Position numbers and translations under genes: made by a program. DNA of 64,000 bases from Ponticoccus alexandrii. Its GTDB lineage: Bacteria > Pseudomonadota > Alphaproteobacteria > Rhodobacterales > Rhodobacteraceae. Location: NCBI RefSeq assembly GCF_016806125.1, contig NZ_CP047169.1, positions 1-64,000 of the forward strand, written 5' to 3'. Position 1 is the stretch's first letter. Each line of letters begins with the position of its first letter. The notes under the pieces were generated by a model that had not been told where the DNA came from, did not search any database, and saw only the letters and a list, made by a program, of their open reading frames with translations. Shown here piece after piece: positions 36,154-45,152 of this stretch.

Positions 36154-39144
36154 TCAGATCTTCAGGCGGGCGTTTTCGGGATCGACGAAGATCGTCGAGG
36201 TGATCTTCGCAGCGATTGTCCGGTCGGGCATCGGGATATAGACGGTCTCGCCCAGCTTCTCGTGCCCGCCCTCGACCAGCGCGAGCGCGATCGGGTACCC
36301 GGTGGTGCCGGTGTCGTAGGACGAGGTCACATGGCCGACCATTTTCATCGGAACCGGCTGCTTGGGGTCGAAGACGATCTGCGCGCCCTCTTCCAGCTTG
36401 CTCTTGTCCTCGGTTAGCAGGCCGACGAGTTGCTTGCGGTTCTTCGCAACAAGGTCGGGCCGTGCGAGGCCGCGCTTGCCGACGAAGTCGGGCTTGTTCT
36501 TGCCCACCGCCCAGCCCATGCCGGCGTCGAAGGGCGTCACCGTCCCGTCGGTATCCTGACCGACGATGATATAGCCCTTTTCAGCCCGCAGAACATGCAT
36601 GGTCTCGGTACCGTAGGCGGTGATCCCATATTGCTGGCCGGCCTCCCAAAGCGTCTCCCAAAGCTGTCGGCCCATCGGTGCCGGCACGTTGACCTCGAAA
36701 CCGATCTCGCCGGTAAAGCTCACCCGGAAGAGCCGCGCGGGCATTCCCGCAACGGTGCATTCCACACAGGACATGTGCTGGAAGGCCTCTTCTGTCAGCT
36801 CGACGCCCTCGACCAGCGGCGCCAGCAGGTTCGCGGCGTTGGGGCCGTTCAGGGCGATCGTCGACCATTGCTCGGTGGTCGAGGTCAGCCAGACGTTCAG
36901 GTCGGGCCATTCGGTCTGGAGGTAATCCTCCATCATGTTCATGACCCGCGCGGCACCGCCGGTGGTGGTGGTGACGTGGAACTTGTCCTCGCCTAGGCGC
37001 CCGATCACGCCATCGTCGCGGATGAAGCCGTCATCGCCGCAGAGCAGGCCGTAGCGACACCGCCCGACCCCGAGCTTGGTCCAGGGGTTGGTGTACATGC
37101 GGTTCATGAACTCGACGGCATCGGGGCCGACGACCTCGATCTTGCCCAGCGTCGAGGCATCGAAGATGCCCACCGACTTGCGGGTGGCGGCGCATTCACG
37201 GGCCACGGCGGCGTCCATGTCCTCGCCCGCTTTTGGGAAGTACCAGGCCCGGCGCCACTGGCTGACCGGCTCGAACACCGCGCCGTTCTCTTCGGCCCAG
37301 GGGTCGATCTGGGTCTTGCGGGTCACTTCGAAATGGCCGCCCCTGTGATAGCCCGCGAAGGCGCCGAAGGTGGTTGGCGTATAGGGGGGCCGGAAGGTCG
37401 TGAGACCGACCTGCGGCTGCTTCCTGCCAAGCGCATCGGCAGCGATGTTCAACCCGTTGATGTTGGACATCTTGCCCTGGTCCGTCGCCATGCCGTTGGT
37501 GGTGTAGCGTTTGACATGCTCGATGGAGCGCATACCCTCGCGCACCGCGAGACGCAGGTCCTTGGCGGTCACGTCGTTCTGGTAGTCGACAAAAGCCTTT
37601 GCCCTGCCGGGGCTGCGGTCGGTCGGCAGTTCCTTCATCGAGATGCCGGTGCCGGTGCGGTCTCCGGCAACCGCATAGGTGACCTGCGCCGGGGTCTTGG
37701 ACAACAGCGTAGCGACGTCCCGGCCCTTTTCGGCGCCGTCGTTCAGCGCGGCCTCGACGCCCCAGAGACCCCGGCTTGCACCGGCGATGAGGCAATCCTC
37801 GGGCGTGTCCTTCGGCAGGAAGGTGGTGCGATCGTCATCCCAGGCCAGCGAGCCCTTGGTATGCGAGAAGAGGTGCAGCGAGGGCGTCCATCCCCCCGAC
37901 ATCAGCACCGCGTCGCAGGCGATCTCGGTGCCCGCGCCGACCTTGCCGCCGCTGAGCGGGTTCACCCGCAGCGACGAGACGCGCAGTCGGCCGCTGGTTG
38001 CGGTGGCGGTGTGCGACAGCTTCACGGCGATGTTGCGCGCGCGCGCCTCTGACAGCAGCGCCTCGCTCACGCCTTCACGCAGATCGACGATGGCCTGCAC
38101 CTGCGCGCCGGCATCCTGAAGATCAAAGGCGGCGTACCAGGCGGAATCATGGGTGGTGACAACCACCGGGCGCTTGCCGACCAGAACACCGTAACGGTTC
38201 AGGAAGGTCTGGGCCGAGCCCGCCAGCATCACGCCGGGGCGGTCATTGCCGTGAAAGACCAGCGGCTTTTCCAGCGCGCCCTGGGCCAGTACGACCTGCT
38301 TCGCGCGCACCCGCCACATCCGCTCGCGCGGGGTGTCCTCGGGCAACTCGGGCAGATGGTCTGTCAGCTTCTCGACCATGCCGACCAAGTTCTGATTGTA
38401 GTAGCCGATCGCGGTGGTGCGGGTCATGATTTTGACGCCCGCCTCTTTCAAGGACGTCAGCTCGGCGGCGAGCCAGTCCCAGGCGGGGCGGCCATCGATC
38501 TGCGTTTGCGGTTCCGACAGCAGCGTGCCGCCGGCCTCGGCGTTCTCGTCTACCAGCACGACGCTCAGCCCGTCGACCGCTGCGGCGCGCGCGGCGGCAA
38601 GGCCGGTCGGCCCGGCGCCGACGATCAGCACATCGCAGTGCAGATAGCGCGAAGCGTAGTGATCGGGATCCTCTTCGGTGGGGCTGACGCCCAGACCGGC
38701 AGCGGCGCGGATGAAGGGCTCGTAAACCTTGTCCCAGAAGCTGCGCGGCCACATGAAGGTCTTGTAGTAGAATCCGGCTGAAAACAGCATGTAGGCCGCA
38801 TCGTTCACCGCGCCCACGTCGAATTTCAGGCTCGGATACTTGTTTTGCGAATTGGTCTCGAGGCCATCCCAGATTTCCTGGACGGTGGCACGGGTGTTGG
38901 GCTCGAACCGGCCCGGGCCACGGCGGGTGCCGATCAGCGCGTTGGGCTCTTCCGACCCGGCGGCGACGGCGCCGCGCGGACGGTGGTACTTGAACGACCG
39001 GCCCATCAGATGCACGCCATTGGCCAGCAGCGCCGAGGCGACGGTGTCACCCTGCGCGCCGGTGAAGCGCTTGCCGTCGAAGGTAAAGGACACGGGGCGC
39101 GCAGGATCGACGCGGCCCCGGCCGGAAACGCGGTATTGGCTCAT
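36154..39144 (-). CDS. soxA: Sarcosine oxidase alpha subunit
   Basis: A 996-aa alpha subunit. In order: an N-terminal ferredoxin-like fold (VSFTFDGKRFTGAQGDTVASALLANGV), a dinucleotide-binding domain (VLIVGAGPTGLAAARAAAVDG, near residue 170), and GcvT-type folate-binding domains in the last ~400 residues (SVGIFDASTLGKIEVVGPDAVEFMNR, VGRCRYGLLCGDDGFIRDDGV). It takes the methyl group onto THF as methylene-THF, and in oxidase form passes electrons to O2. The start at 39144 overlaps the soxD stop by 4 bp (ATGA); the 61-residue upstream extension lies inside soxD and is rejected. Confidence 0.94.
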   Translation of the reverse strand: MSQYRVSGRGRVDPARPVSFTFDGKRFTGAQGDTVASALLANGVHLMGRSFKYHRPRGAVAAGSEEPNALIGTRRGPGRFEPNTRATVQEIWDGLETNSQNKYPSLKFDVGAVNDAAYMLFSAGFYYKTFMWPRSFWDKVYEPFIRAAAGLGVSPTEEDPDHYASRYLHCDVLIVGAGPTGLAAARAAAVDGLSVVLVDENAEAGGTLLSEPQTQIDGRPAWDWLAAELTSLKEAGVKIMTRTTAIGYYNQNLVGMVEKLTDHLPELPEDTPRERMWRVRAKQVVLAQGALEKPLVFHGNDRPGVMLAGSAQTFLNRYGVLVGKRPVVVTTHDSAWYAAFDLQDAGAQVQAIVDLREGVSEALLSEARARNIAVKLSHTATATSGRLRVSSLRVNPLSGGKVGAGTEIACDAVLMSGGWTPSLHLFSHTKGSLAWDDDRTTFLPKDTPEDCLIAGASRGLWGVEAALNDGAEKGRDVATLLSKTPAQVTYAVAGDRTGTGISMKELPTDRSPGRAKAFVDYQNDVTAKDLRLAVREGMRSIEHVKRYTTNGMATDQGKMSNINGLNIAADALGRKQPQVGLTTFRPPYTPTTFGAFAGYHRGGHFEVTRKTQIDPWAEENGAVFEPVSQWRRAWYFPKAGEDMDAAVARECAATRKSVGIFDASTLGKIEVVGPDAVEFMNRMYTNPWTKLGVGRCRYGLLCGDDGFIRDDGVIGRLGEDKFHVTTTTGGAARVMNMMEDYLQTEWPDLNVWLTSTTEQWSTIALNGPNAANLLAPLVEGVELTEEAFQHMSCVECTVAGMPARLFRVSFTGEIGFEVNVPAPMGRQLWETLWEAGQQYGITAYGTETMHVLRAEKGYIIVGQDTDGTVTPFDAGMGWAVGKNKPDFVGKRGLARPDLVAKNRKQLVGLLTEDKSKLEEGAQIVFDPKQPVPMKMVGHVTSSYDTGTTGYPIALALVEGGHEKLGETVYIPMPDRTIAAKITSTIFVDPENARLKI

Positions 39145-39443
39145 TTCAGGCGCTCCGTGAGGCTGGAGAGATCGGGGCGCGGAGCGCCCGCCTCGTAGGT
39201 GGTCAGGAACTTGTCGGACACGGTGTCGCGAACGGCGTTGAAAAAGCGCCCGCAGCCGTGGAAATGCCGCCAGCGTTCGTACAGCAGCCCCTTTGTGTTG
39301 GAGCGCATGAAAAGGTACTCGGCCCATTCCTCATCGGTGGTCTCGGACGGGTTTGCCGGGCGGGCGATATGGGCCTCGCTGGCATAGGTGAATTCGAGCT
39401 CGGGAAGGCTCTCGTTGCAGTAGGGGCAGTGGATCAGAAGCAT
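39141..39443 (-). CDS. soxD: Sarcosine oxidase delta subunit
   Basis: A 100-aa subunit with the complete zinc site: Cys6 and Cys9 in HCPYCNES and His60 and Cys64 in WRHFHGC, matching the pattern known from the bacterial heterotetramer structure. It sits 41 bp after soxB and overlaps soxA. This intact zinc set contrasts with the mgdB product in the same window and supports assigning this operon to sarcosine. Confidence 0.92.
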   Translation of the reverse strand: MLLIHCPYCNESLPELEFTYASEAHIARPANPSETTDEEWAEYLFMRSNTKGLLYERWRHFHGCGRFFNAVRDTVSDKFLTTYEAGAPRPDLSSLTERLK

Positions 39444-39484
39444 CGGTCTTACCTCAGTGAGCGGTCTTGTCGGCGCGCATGTCG

Positions 39485-40738
39485 TCAGTGGGCGACAGCG
39501 GCGGCGGCGGCTTCGTCGATCAGCCGACCGGTGCGGAAGCGCTCCAGCGTGAAGGGGGCGTTGATCGGGTGCGGCTCATCCTTGGCGATGGTCCAGGCAA
39601 AGACATGCGCTGAGCCGGGTGTGGCCTTGAACCCGCCGGTGCCCCAGCCGCAGTTGACATAGAGGTTGGGCACCGGGGTCTTGCCGATGATCGGCGACCG
39701 GTCCGGGGTGTTGTCGGTGATCCCGGCCCATTTCCTCAGCATCCGCATCCTGTTGAAGATCGGGAACACCTCGGAGATTGCTGCGACGGTATGCTCGATC
39801 AGCGGCAGGCCGCCGCGCTGGCCATAGGACACATATTGGTCGGTACCGGAGCCGATCACCAGCTCGCCCTTGTCCGATTGCGAGCAATAGGCGTGCACCG
39901 CGTTGGACATCACCACACAGGGGAAGACCGGCTTCACGGGCTCGGACACCAGCGCCTGGAGCGGCATGGATTCCAGCGGCAGGCGCACGCCCGCCGTCTC
40001 CATCACCATGGAGTTGTGGCCCGAGGCGCTGACCGCGACCTTCTTGGCCTTGATGAAGCCCTTGTCGGTATCGACGCCAGCGACCGAACCGTCGGCGTTG
40101 CGGCGGATCGCCTTAACCGCGCAGTTCTGGATGATGTCGACGCCGCGCGCCGCCGCGCCACGGGCATAGCCCCAGGCCACCGCGTCATGGCGTGCGGTGC
40201 CCGCGCGTTCCTGAAGCGCGCCGCCCATCACCGGGTAGCGGGCATTCTTGGCGATATTGATCGGCGGGCAGTATTCCTTGCATTCCTCCGGCGTCAGCCA
40301 GCGGTTATCGACGCCGTTGAGACGGTTGGAATGAACGTGACGCTTGAAGCTTTGTACGTCATGCACGTTATGGGCCAGCATCAGCACGCCCCGGTTCGAA
40401 TACATGACGTTGTAGTTCAGCTCCTGGCTGAGGGTCTGCCACAGGTCCAGCGAATGATCGAACAGCCGCGCGGATTCGTCATAGAGATAGTTCGACCGGA
40501 TGATCGTGGTGTTCCGGCCGGTATTGCCGCCGCCAAGCCAGCCCTTGTCGATCACGGCGATATTGGTGATGCCGTGCTGCGTGGCGAGGTAATACGCGGC
40601 GCCCAGACCGTGGCCGCCCGCGCCGACGATGACGACATCGTATTCGGCCTTGGGCTGGCTGTCGGGCCACTGCTCGGTCCAGTTCTTGTGGCCGGTCAGC
40701 GCGTTCTTGAGAAGGTTGAAGGCGTTGAAACGCGTCAT
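39485..40738 (-). CDS. soxB: Sarcosine oxidase beta subunit
   Basis: A 417-aa flavoprotein that oxidises sarcosine. The FAD-binding motif [18 protein letters not shown] is at 35-52, and His184 in [14 protein letters not shown] matches the covalent FMN-binding His. It begins [20 protein letters not shown], close to the MgdA start in style but clearly different in sequence. It is the first gene of the operon soxB-soxD-soxA-soxG-glyA-sdaA-purU, and is divergent from the BCCT transporter gene across a 600-bp regulatory interval. Confidence 0.94.
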   Translation of the reverse strand: MTRFNAFNLLKNALTGHKNWTEQWPDSQPKAEYDVVIVGAGGHGLGAAYYLATQHGITNIAVIDKGWLGGGNTGRNTTIIRSNYLYDESARLFDHSLDLWQTLSQELNYNVMYSNRGVLMLAHNVHDVQSFKRHVHSNRLNGVDNRWLTPEECKEYCPPINIAKNARYPVMGGALQERAGTARHDAVAWGYARGAAARGVDIIQNCAVKAIRRNADGSVAGVDTDKGFIKAKKVAVSASGHNSMVMETAGVRLPLESMPLQALVSEPVKPVFPCVVMSNAVHAYCSQSDKGELVIGSGTDQYVSYGQRGGLPLIEHTVAAISEVFPIFNRMRMLRKWAGITDNTPDRSPIIGKTPVPNLYVNCGWGTGGFKATPGSAHVFAWTIAKDEPHPINAPFTLERFRTGRLIDEAAAAAVAH

Positions 40739-41060
40739 GGGCGTGACCCCCGCTAAAGGAATGTAGCGGGTGTCGTAGCGGTCCCATGGACGAGATCATT
40801 GAATGATTGCGACATCTGGACCGGATATCCGCGCCATGGCAGCCCGCGCCGGGCTGCGCAACCCCCCAATCCGCCTTTTCAGGCACTGCAGCAGCAGGCG
40901 GATGGGGCGGAAACCGGGGAGCCCGAGGCTGTCTATCGCCGTGCCAAGCCGGAATCGGCAGAGAAACAGGCCCGTCGCGGCGGGGCGGCCCCGAAAACGT
41001 GGCGCGCCGGTGCTGTAGCGGAAGGTGGCTCTGCGGTGCACCCGCGACGGCGCCCGTCCG

Positions 41061-41091
41061 TGTCGTAGAGCTACCGGCAGCACGTCGCAAT
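41061..41091 (+). promoter_or_regulatory. Candidate AraC-type operator, TGTCGTAG-N15-GTCGCAAT
   Basis: Two GTCG-containing half-sites in the same direction, spaced 22 bp (two helical turns), as expected for an AraC/GlxA-type regulator. Almost the same arrangement, TGTCGTAG-N15-GACGCAAT, recurs at 44142-44172 at the start of the GlxA-type regulator gene of this island. Confidence 0.4.
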
Positions 41092-41277
41092 GCTTCTGTA
41101 TCGCAAAAGGCTGAGCGTGATTATCGCGAAGATTGAGTGATTTTCCACGAACGCCCGCTTCGGCAGTCCGCCAGAGCGGCGATCGGGGAGACCTGGGAAC
41201 GGCGGCGCAATCGGCTCGGGACCGGCAACCGGCCCGCCATCTGCAATGCCTCTATCCCATCACCGCCAATAATAACA

Positions 41278-41297
41278 AGGCCCGGCGCGCCGGGCCT
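41278..41297. repeat. Perfect 20-bp palindrome in the BCCT leader
   Basis: A self-complementary 20-mer with half-site AGGCCCGGCG, centred between 41287 and 41288 and ending 29 bp before the Shine-Dalgarno. As RNA it would form a tight stem close to the RBS; as DNA it is a symmetrical protein-binding candidate. No T-run follows, so it is not an ordinary terminator. Confidence 0.5.
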
Positions 41298-41339
41298 GGA
41301 TTCGTGGGCGTACGCGTCCAAGCAACAGGAGTAACATTC

Positions 41340-42983
41340 TTGAAAAGCCAAGCAGAAACAGAACCGGACAACCCCGCCGAACGCGAGCCGGAAGGCCTGA
41401 TCCAGACCGATTACACCGTTGGTCAGGACAATATCAGAGGCAGGTTCGGACCGTTCGGTTTCGACATTCACAACCCGGTTTTCAGCATCTCTGCTCTGAC
41501 GGTGATCGCGTTCGTGATCTTTACCATCGCGCTGCCCGAGATTGCGGGCGACTTGTTCAATGCGATCTTCGCCAAAGTCACCAAGGGCTTTGACTGGTTC
41601 TTCCTTGGCGCGGCAGACGTCTTTGTCCTGCTCTGCCTGGTGCTGGTCGTCAGCCCCTATGGCAAGATCCGCCTTGGTGGTCGCGATGCGCGCCCCGACT
41701 TCAGCTATGCCAGCTGGTTCTCGATGCTGTTCGCCGCCGGCATGGGCATCGGCCTGATGTTCTATGGCGTGTCGGAACCGCTGAGCCACTTCTCCTCTTC
41801 GGTCGGCGGCACTGCGGTCGGCGCCGAGGGACTTCGCAGCGACTGGGCACCGCTTGGTGCCGCCGGTGGCAACGAGGCGGAAGCGATCCGCCTCGGCATG
41901 GCCGCGTCGATCTTCCACTGGGCGCTGCATCCCTGGGCGATCTATGCGATCCTCGCGCTGAGCCTTGCGCTTTTCAGCTACAACAAGGGCTTGCCGCTCA
42001 CCATCCGCTCTGCCTTCTACCCGATCTTCGGCGAGCGTGTCTGGGGCTGGCCGGGCCATATCATCGACATTCTGGCGGTGTTCGCCACGCTGTTCGGCCT
42101 TGCCACCTCTCTGGGGCTGGGCGCGGCACAGGCCAATGCCGGGTTCAACATGCTGTTCGGCCTGCCGGTCAGCACCGGGTCGCAGATCATGCTGATCATC
42201 GTGATCACGTCGATTGCGCTGTTCTCTGTCGTGCGGGGGCTCGAGGCCGGGGTGAAGCTGCTCTCCGAGATCAACATGGGCCTTGCCTTCCTGCTGTTGG
42301 CATTCGTGCTGCTGGCCGGGCCGACAGCGCTGCTGTTGACCGATACCTGGGATTTCCTGCTGGCCTATCTGGAATATCTCCCGGCGCTGTCGAACCCGGT
42401 GGCGCGCGACGACATGAACTTCGCGCAGGGGTGGACAGCGTTCTACTGGGCGTGGTGGATTTCCTGGTCGCCCTTTGTCGGTATGTTCATCGCCCGTGTC
42501 AGCCGCGGCCGCACCGTGCGCGAATTCATCGTCAGCGTGTTGCTGGTGCCTTCGCTGGTCTGCGTGATCTGGATGTCGATCTTTGGCGGCTCGGCGATCA
42601 ACCAGGTGGTGCGCGACGGCTATTCCGCCGCCCAGGAGGCGGATCTTCCGCTTCAACTCTTCGCGATGCTCGAGGCGTTGCCGCTCAGTGCGATCACCTC
42701 GACCATCGGCATCGTTCTGGTGATCGTCTTCTTTGTCACCTCGTCGGATTCGGGCAGCCTGGTGATCGACACCATCGCTTCTGGCGGCAAGGTGGATGCG
42801 CCGGTGCCCCAGCGGGTGTTCTGGTGCCTGTTCGAGGGCGTTGTCGCGATTGTCCTGCTCATGTCCGCGGGCGGTCTCAAGGCGCTGCAGTCCATGGTGA
42901 TCTCGACCGGCCTGCCGTTCACCGTGGTGTTGCTTCTGATGTGCGTCGCGATCTGGCGCGGCCTGGCCAGCGAGCCGCGCTGA
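41340..42983 (+). CDS. BCCT-family betaine/choline/carnitine transporter
   Basis: A 547-aa inner-membrane carrier with about twelve hydrophobic spans. The substrate/sodium-site region of the family is visible (WTAFYWAWWISWSPFVGMFIARVSRGRTVREF), as is GMGIGLMFYGVSEPL in the first part. The start is TTG at 41340 (LKSQAETEPDNP), with AGGAG at 41327-41331; an in-frame upstream extension is non-coding leader. The C-terminus is short, without the long osmosensing tail of BetP, so it is better suited to nutrient uptake than to osmoregulation. With gbcAB and soxBDAG nearby, glycine betaine is the likely substrate; choline or carnitine cannot be excluded. Confidence 0.88.
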   Translation: MKSQAETEPDNPAEREPEGLIQTDYTVGQDNIRGRFGPFGFDIHNPVFSISALTVIAFVIFTIALPEIAGDLFNAIFAKVTKGFDWFFLGAADVFVLLCLVLVVSPYGKIRLGGRDARPDFSYASWFSMLFAAGMGIGLMFYGVSEPLSHFSSSVGGTAVGAEGLRSDWAPLGAAGGNEAEAIRLGMAASIFHWALHPWAIYAILALSLALFSYNKGLPLTIRSAFYPIFGERVWGWPGHIIDILAVFATLFGLATSLGLGAAQANAGFNMLFGLPVSTGSQIMLIIVITSIALFSVVRGLEAGVKLLSEINMGLAFLLLAFVLLAGPTALLLTDTWDFLLAYLEYLPALSNPVARDDMNFAQGWTAFYWAWWISWSPFVGMFIARVSRGRTVREFIVSVLLVPSLVCVIWMSIFGGSAINQVVRDGYSAAQEADLPLQLFAMLEALPLSAITSTIGIVLVIVFFVTSSDSGSLVIDTIASGGKVDAPVPQRVFWCLFEGVVAIVLLMSAGGLKALQSMVISTGLPFTVVLLLMCVAIWRGLASEPR

Positions 42984-43028
42984 GGCGGCGGGGGCCGGTT
43001 CGTCCGGCTCCCTTGCCCCGCCCCCTGC

Positions 43029-43045
43029 CCCGCCGGTCCGGCGGG
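43029..43045. terminator. GC-rich hairpin between convergent BCCT and regulator genes
   Basis: CCCGCCGG (43029-43036) and CCGGCGGG (43038-43045) pair perfectly around a single T, so the real loop would be GGTCC. It lies 45 bp after the transporter stop and 14 bp from the end of the regulator gene. No T-run, so termination efficiency is doubtful. Confidence 0.4.
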
Positions 43046-43058
43046 CAGGTCGTGGCGG

Positions 43059-44156
43059 TCAGCCTTCGGGATTGACCGTCTGACGCAGCGCGCTCGGCGG
43101 CTTGCCGAACCGGCGCTGAAACATCCGACTGAGATGCGAGGAATCGCAAAAACCGCAATCCACGGCGATCTGGGCAATGGATTTTTCCGTGGTCTCGATC
43201 AGGTGATGCGCCAGCGACAGCCGAATGCTCAGGAACGCCGCCTGCGGCGAGGTGTCGAGCGCAGCGCGAAAATGCCGCTCGAGCTGGCGTTTGCTGTTCC
43301 CGGTACGACGGGCGATTTCCTTCATCGACAGCGGCGAGTCGATGTTTTGCTGCATCAGCAGCAGTGTGCGCAGCACAATCGGATCGCGGGTCTTGAAGTC
43401 GAGCGTGATCCCCGGTTGCGGCTTGTCCGGCTCCAGCGCGTCGTCGATGATCATGATATGCAGGCTCTTGCTCGCCTGCGCGCGGCCCACATGTTTGTCG
43501 ACCAGATAGGCCGCCAGATGCGCCGAACTGGCGCCGCCAGAACAGGTCAGCCGGTCGCCGTCGACCACAAAGATCTGATCCGTCACCGGAGTCAGCCCAT
43601 CGAACTGTTCGAGGAAATCGGCGTGGTGGAACCAGCTGACGCAGCAGCGATAGCCGTCGAGCAGCCCCGCCTGGTGCAGCATGAAAGCCCCGGTACACAG
43701 CCCGATCAGCGGCACGCCGGCATCGGCGGCCTGGTGAAGGAACCTGTTATAGGCGGTGCTCAGCCCCGGAAGCTCGTCCATCAGCCCGCCGACCACGACG
43801 ATATAGTCAAAGCGCGCCGGATCGCCGAGCCTCTCCTTCGGCTGCACCGAGATGCCGCAGCTTGAATTGACCGCATCCATCGTGTCGGAGAGCACCGTCC
43901 AGTTGCACAGGATCGGGCGCGAACGGTCGCCTTCGTCGGCGGCAAGCCGCAGCACATCGACGAAATTCGCGAAGGCGCAGAGGGTGAAGCGCTTGGCCAG
44001 AATAAAGCCGACAGAGAGCCGCACCCCGGGTGGGCGCGGGCGCAGCGCCCGTGCCGCCGCGTTTCGGGCGGGAGGCCTGGCCGGGTCTTGTCGTGGCTCC
44101 ATATGGCGGCAATCCGGGTTTGGAGAAAAATCCTGATCCACTGTCGTAGTCGTCAT
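43059..44156 (-). CDS. GlxA/GbdR-like AraC-family regulator of the betaine island
   Basis: A 365-aa regulator with a DJ-1/PfpI-like N-terminal domain (VRLSVGFILAKRFTLCAFANFVDVLRL, then PLIGLCTGAFMLHQAGLLDGY) and a C-terminal AraC double helix-turn-helix (LSMKEIARRTGNSKRQLERHFRAAL and IAQIAVDCGFCDSSHLSRMFQRRFG). Length and architecture match Pseudomonas GbdR, which activates betaine and dimethylglycine catabolism. I use the ATG at 44156; the longer frame to 44384 runs through the etfB promoter, and a shorter start near 44105 is also possible since a candidate operator overlaps 44142-44172. It is divergent from etfB and convergent with the BCCT gene. Confidence 0.85.
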   Translation of the reverse strand: MTTTTVDQDFSPNPDCRHMEPRQDPARPPARNAAARALRPRPPGVRLSVGFILAKRFTLCAFANFVDVLRLAADEGDRSRPILCNWTVLSDTMDAVNSSCGISVQPKERLGDPARFDYIVVVGGLMDELPGLSTAYNRFLHQAADAGVPLIGLCTGAFMLHQAGLLDGYRCCVSWFHHADFLEQFDGLTPVTDQIFVVDGDRLTCSGGASSAHLAAYLVDKHVGRAQASKSLHIMIIDDALEPDKPQPGITLDFKTRDPIVLRTLLLMQQNIDSPLSMKEIARRTGNSKRQLERHFRAALDTSPQAAFLSIRLSLAHHLIETTEKSIAQIAVDCGFCDSSHLSRMFQRRFGKPPSALRQTVNPEG

Positions 44157-44172
44157 TCCCGTTTGACGCAAT
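44142..44172 (+). promoter_or_regulatory. Candidate AraC-type operator, TGTCGTAG-N15-GACGCAAT
   Basis: Near-identical to the 41061-41091 site in both half-sites and exact spacing. It overlaps the assigned 5' end of the GlxA-type gene and lies about 210 bp upstream of etfB, so it could serve autoregulation and activation of etfBA-folD. If functional, the true start of the regulator may be further in, near 44105. Confidence 0.4.
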
Positions 44173-44382
44173 CGTTCTGTTCTTGTCGGGCAGAAAAACG
44201 CCAGATTGTCTGTCATCGAAACCCAGTTTTCGACCAGCGACCCCTTGGGGACTGGTCCGAGACGGCAAGAACCGGCTCCAGGCCGGAGAGCGGCGGGACG
44301 GAAGGGCATCGGGTAAGATGTCGCGACCGTTCTCCCAGAAACAACAGGGCACCGCCTGCGTGCCGCCACACGAGGAAGAGAC

Positions 44383-45132
44383 ATGAAGGTACTGGTGCCT
44401 GTGAAGCGTGTCGTCGACTACAACGTCAAGATCCGCGTCAGAGCGGACGGCAGCGGTGTCGATCTCGCCAATGTAAAGATGTCGATGAACCCCTTCGACG
44501 AGATCGCCGTGGAAGAGGCGGTGCGCCTGAAGGAAGCCGGTATCGCCTCGGAAGTCATTGTTGCAAGCGTCGGTCCCGCGTCGGCGCAGGACGTTCTGCG
44601 CACCGCGCTGGCGATGGGCGCAGACCGCGCCATCCTGATCGCCACCGAGGGCACGACAGAGCCGCTGACCGTCGCAAAGCTCCTCAAGGGCGTGGTCGCC
44701 GAGGAAGCGCCGGGCCTGGTGATCCTGGGTAAGCAGGCAATCGACGACGATTGCAACCAGACCGGCCAGATGCTCTCGGCATTGCTCGGCTGGTCGCAGG
44801 CGACCTTCGCCTCCGAGATCGCGATTGCCGATGGCAAGGCCAGGGTCACGCGTGAGGTCGACGGCGGTCTTCAGTCCATCGAGGTCGACCTGCCCGCCAT
44901 CGTCACCGCCGATCTGCGCCTGAACGAGCCGCGCTATGCCTCGTTGCCCAACATCATGAAGGCGAAGAAGAAGCCGCTCGACACCCGGGCACCGGAGGAG
45001 TTCGGCGTCGATGTTGCGCGCCGCCTGAACGTGCTGCGCGTCGAAGAGCCGGCAGGTCGTCAGGCCGGTGTGAAGGTCGGCTCGGTGGCCGAGCTGCTCG
45101 ACAAGCTGAAAAACGAAGCCGGCGTCATCTGA
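44383..45132 (+). CDS. etfB: Electron transfer flavoprotein beta subunit
   Basis: A 249-aa ETF beta subunit ([50 protein letters not shown]-like [20 protein letters not shown]-binding). It accepts electrons, with EtfA, from a flavin dehydrogenase. The ATG at 44383 follows GAGGAAGAG. It is the first gene of etfB-etfA-folD-DMGDH on the plus strand, so its likely donor is the dimethylglycine-dehydrogenase-type protein encoded 2 kb downstream. The ETF:quinone oxidoreductase that would take the electrons further is not in the window. Confidence 0.94.
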   Translation: MKVLVPVKRVVDYNVKIRVRADGSGVDLANVKMSMNPFDEIAVEEAVRLKEAGIASEVIVASVGPASAQDVLRTALAMGADRAILIATEGTTEPLTVAKLLKGVVAEEAPGLVILGKQAIDDDCNQTGQMLSALLGWSQATFASEIAIADGKARVTREVDGGLQSIEVDLPAIVTADLRLNEPRYASLPNIMKAKKKPLDTRAPEEFGVDVARRLNVLRVEEPAGRQAGVKVGSVAELLDKLKNEAGVI

Positions 45133-45152
45133 CCGGACGAGGATCAAGAACC

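Larger units (their letters stand above)
40739..41339. promoter_or_regulatory. Divergent regulatory interval, soxB / BCCT transporter
   Basis: About 600 bp without a credible gene. It contains TGTCGTAG twice (40771-40778 and 41061-41068); the second is followed after 15 bp by GTCGCAAT, and near the first an inverted ATTGCGACA occurs at 40806-40814. A 20-bp palindrome lies at 41278-41297 shortly before the transporter RBS. The length suggests several bound regulators and possibly a long leader for the transporter mRNA. Confidence 0.5.
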
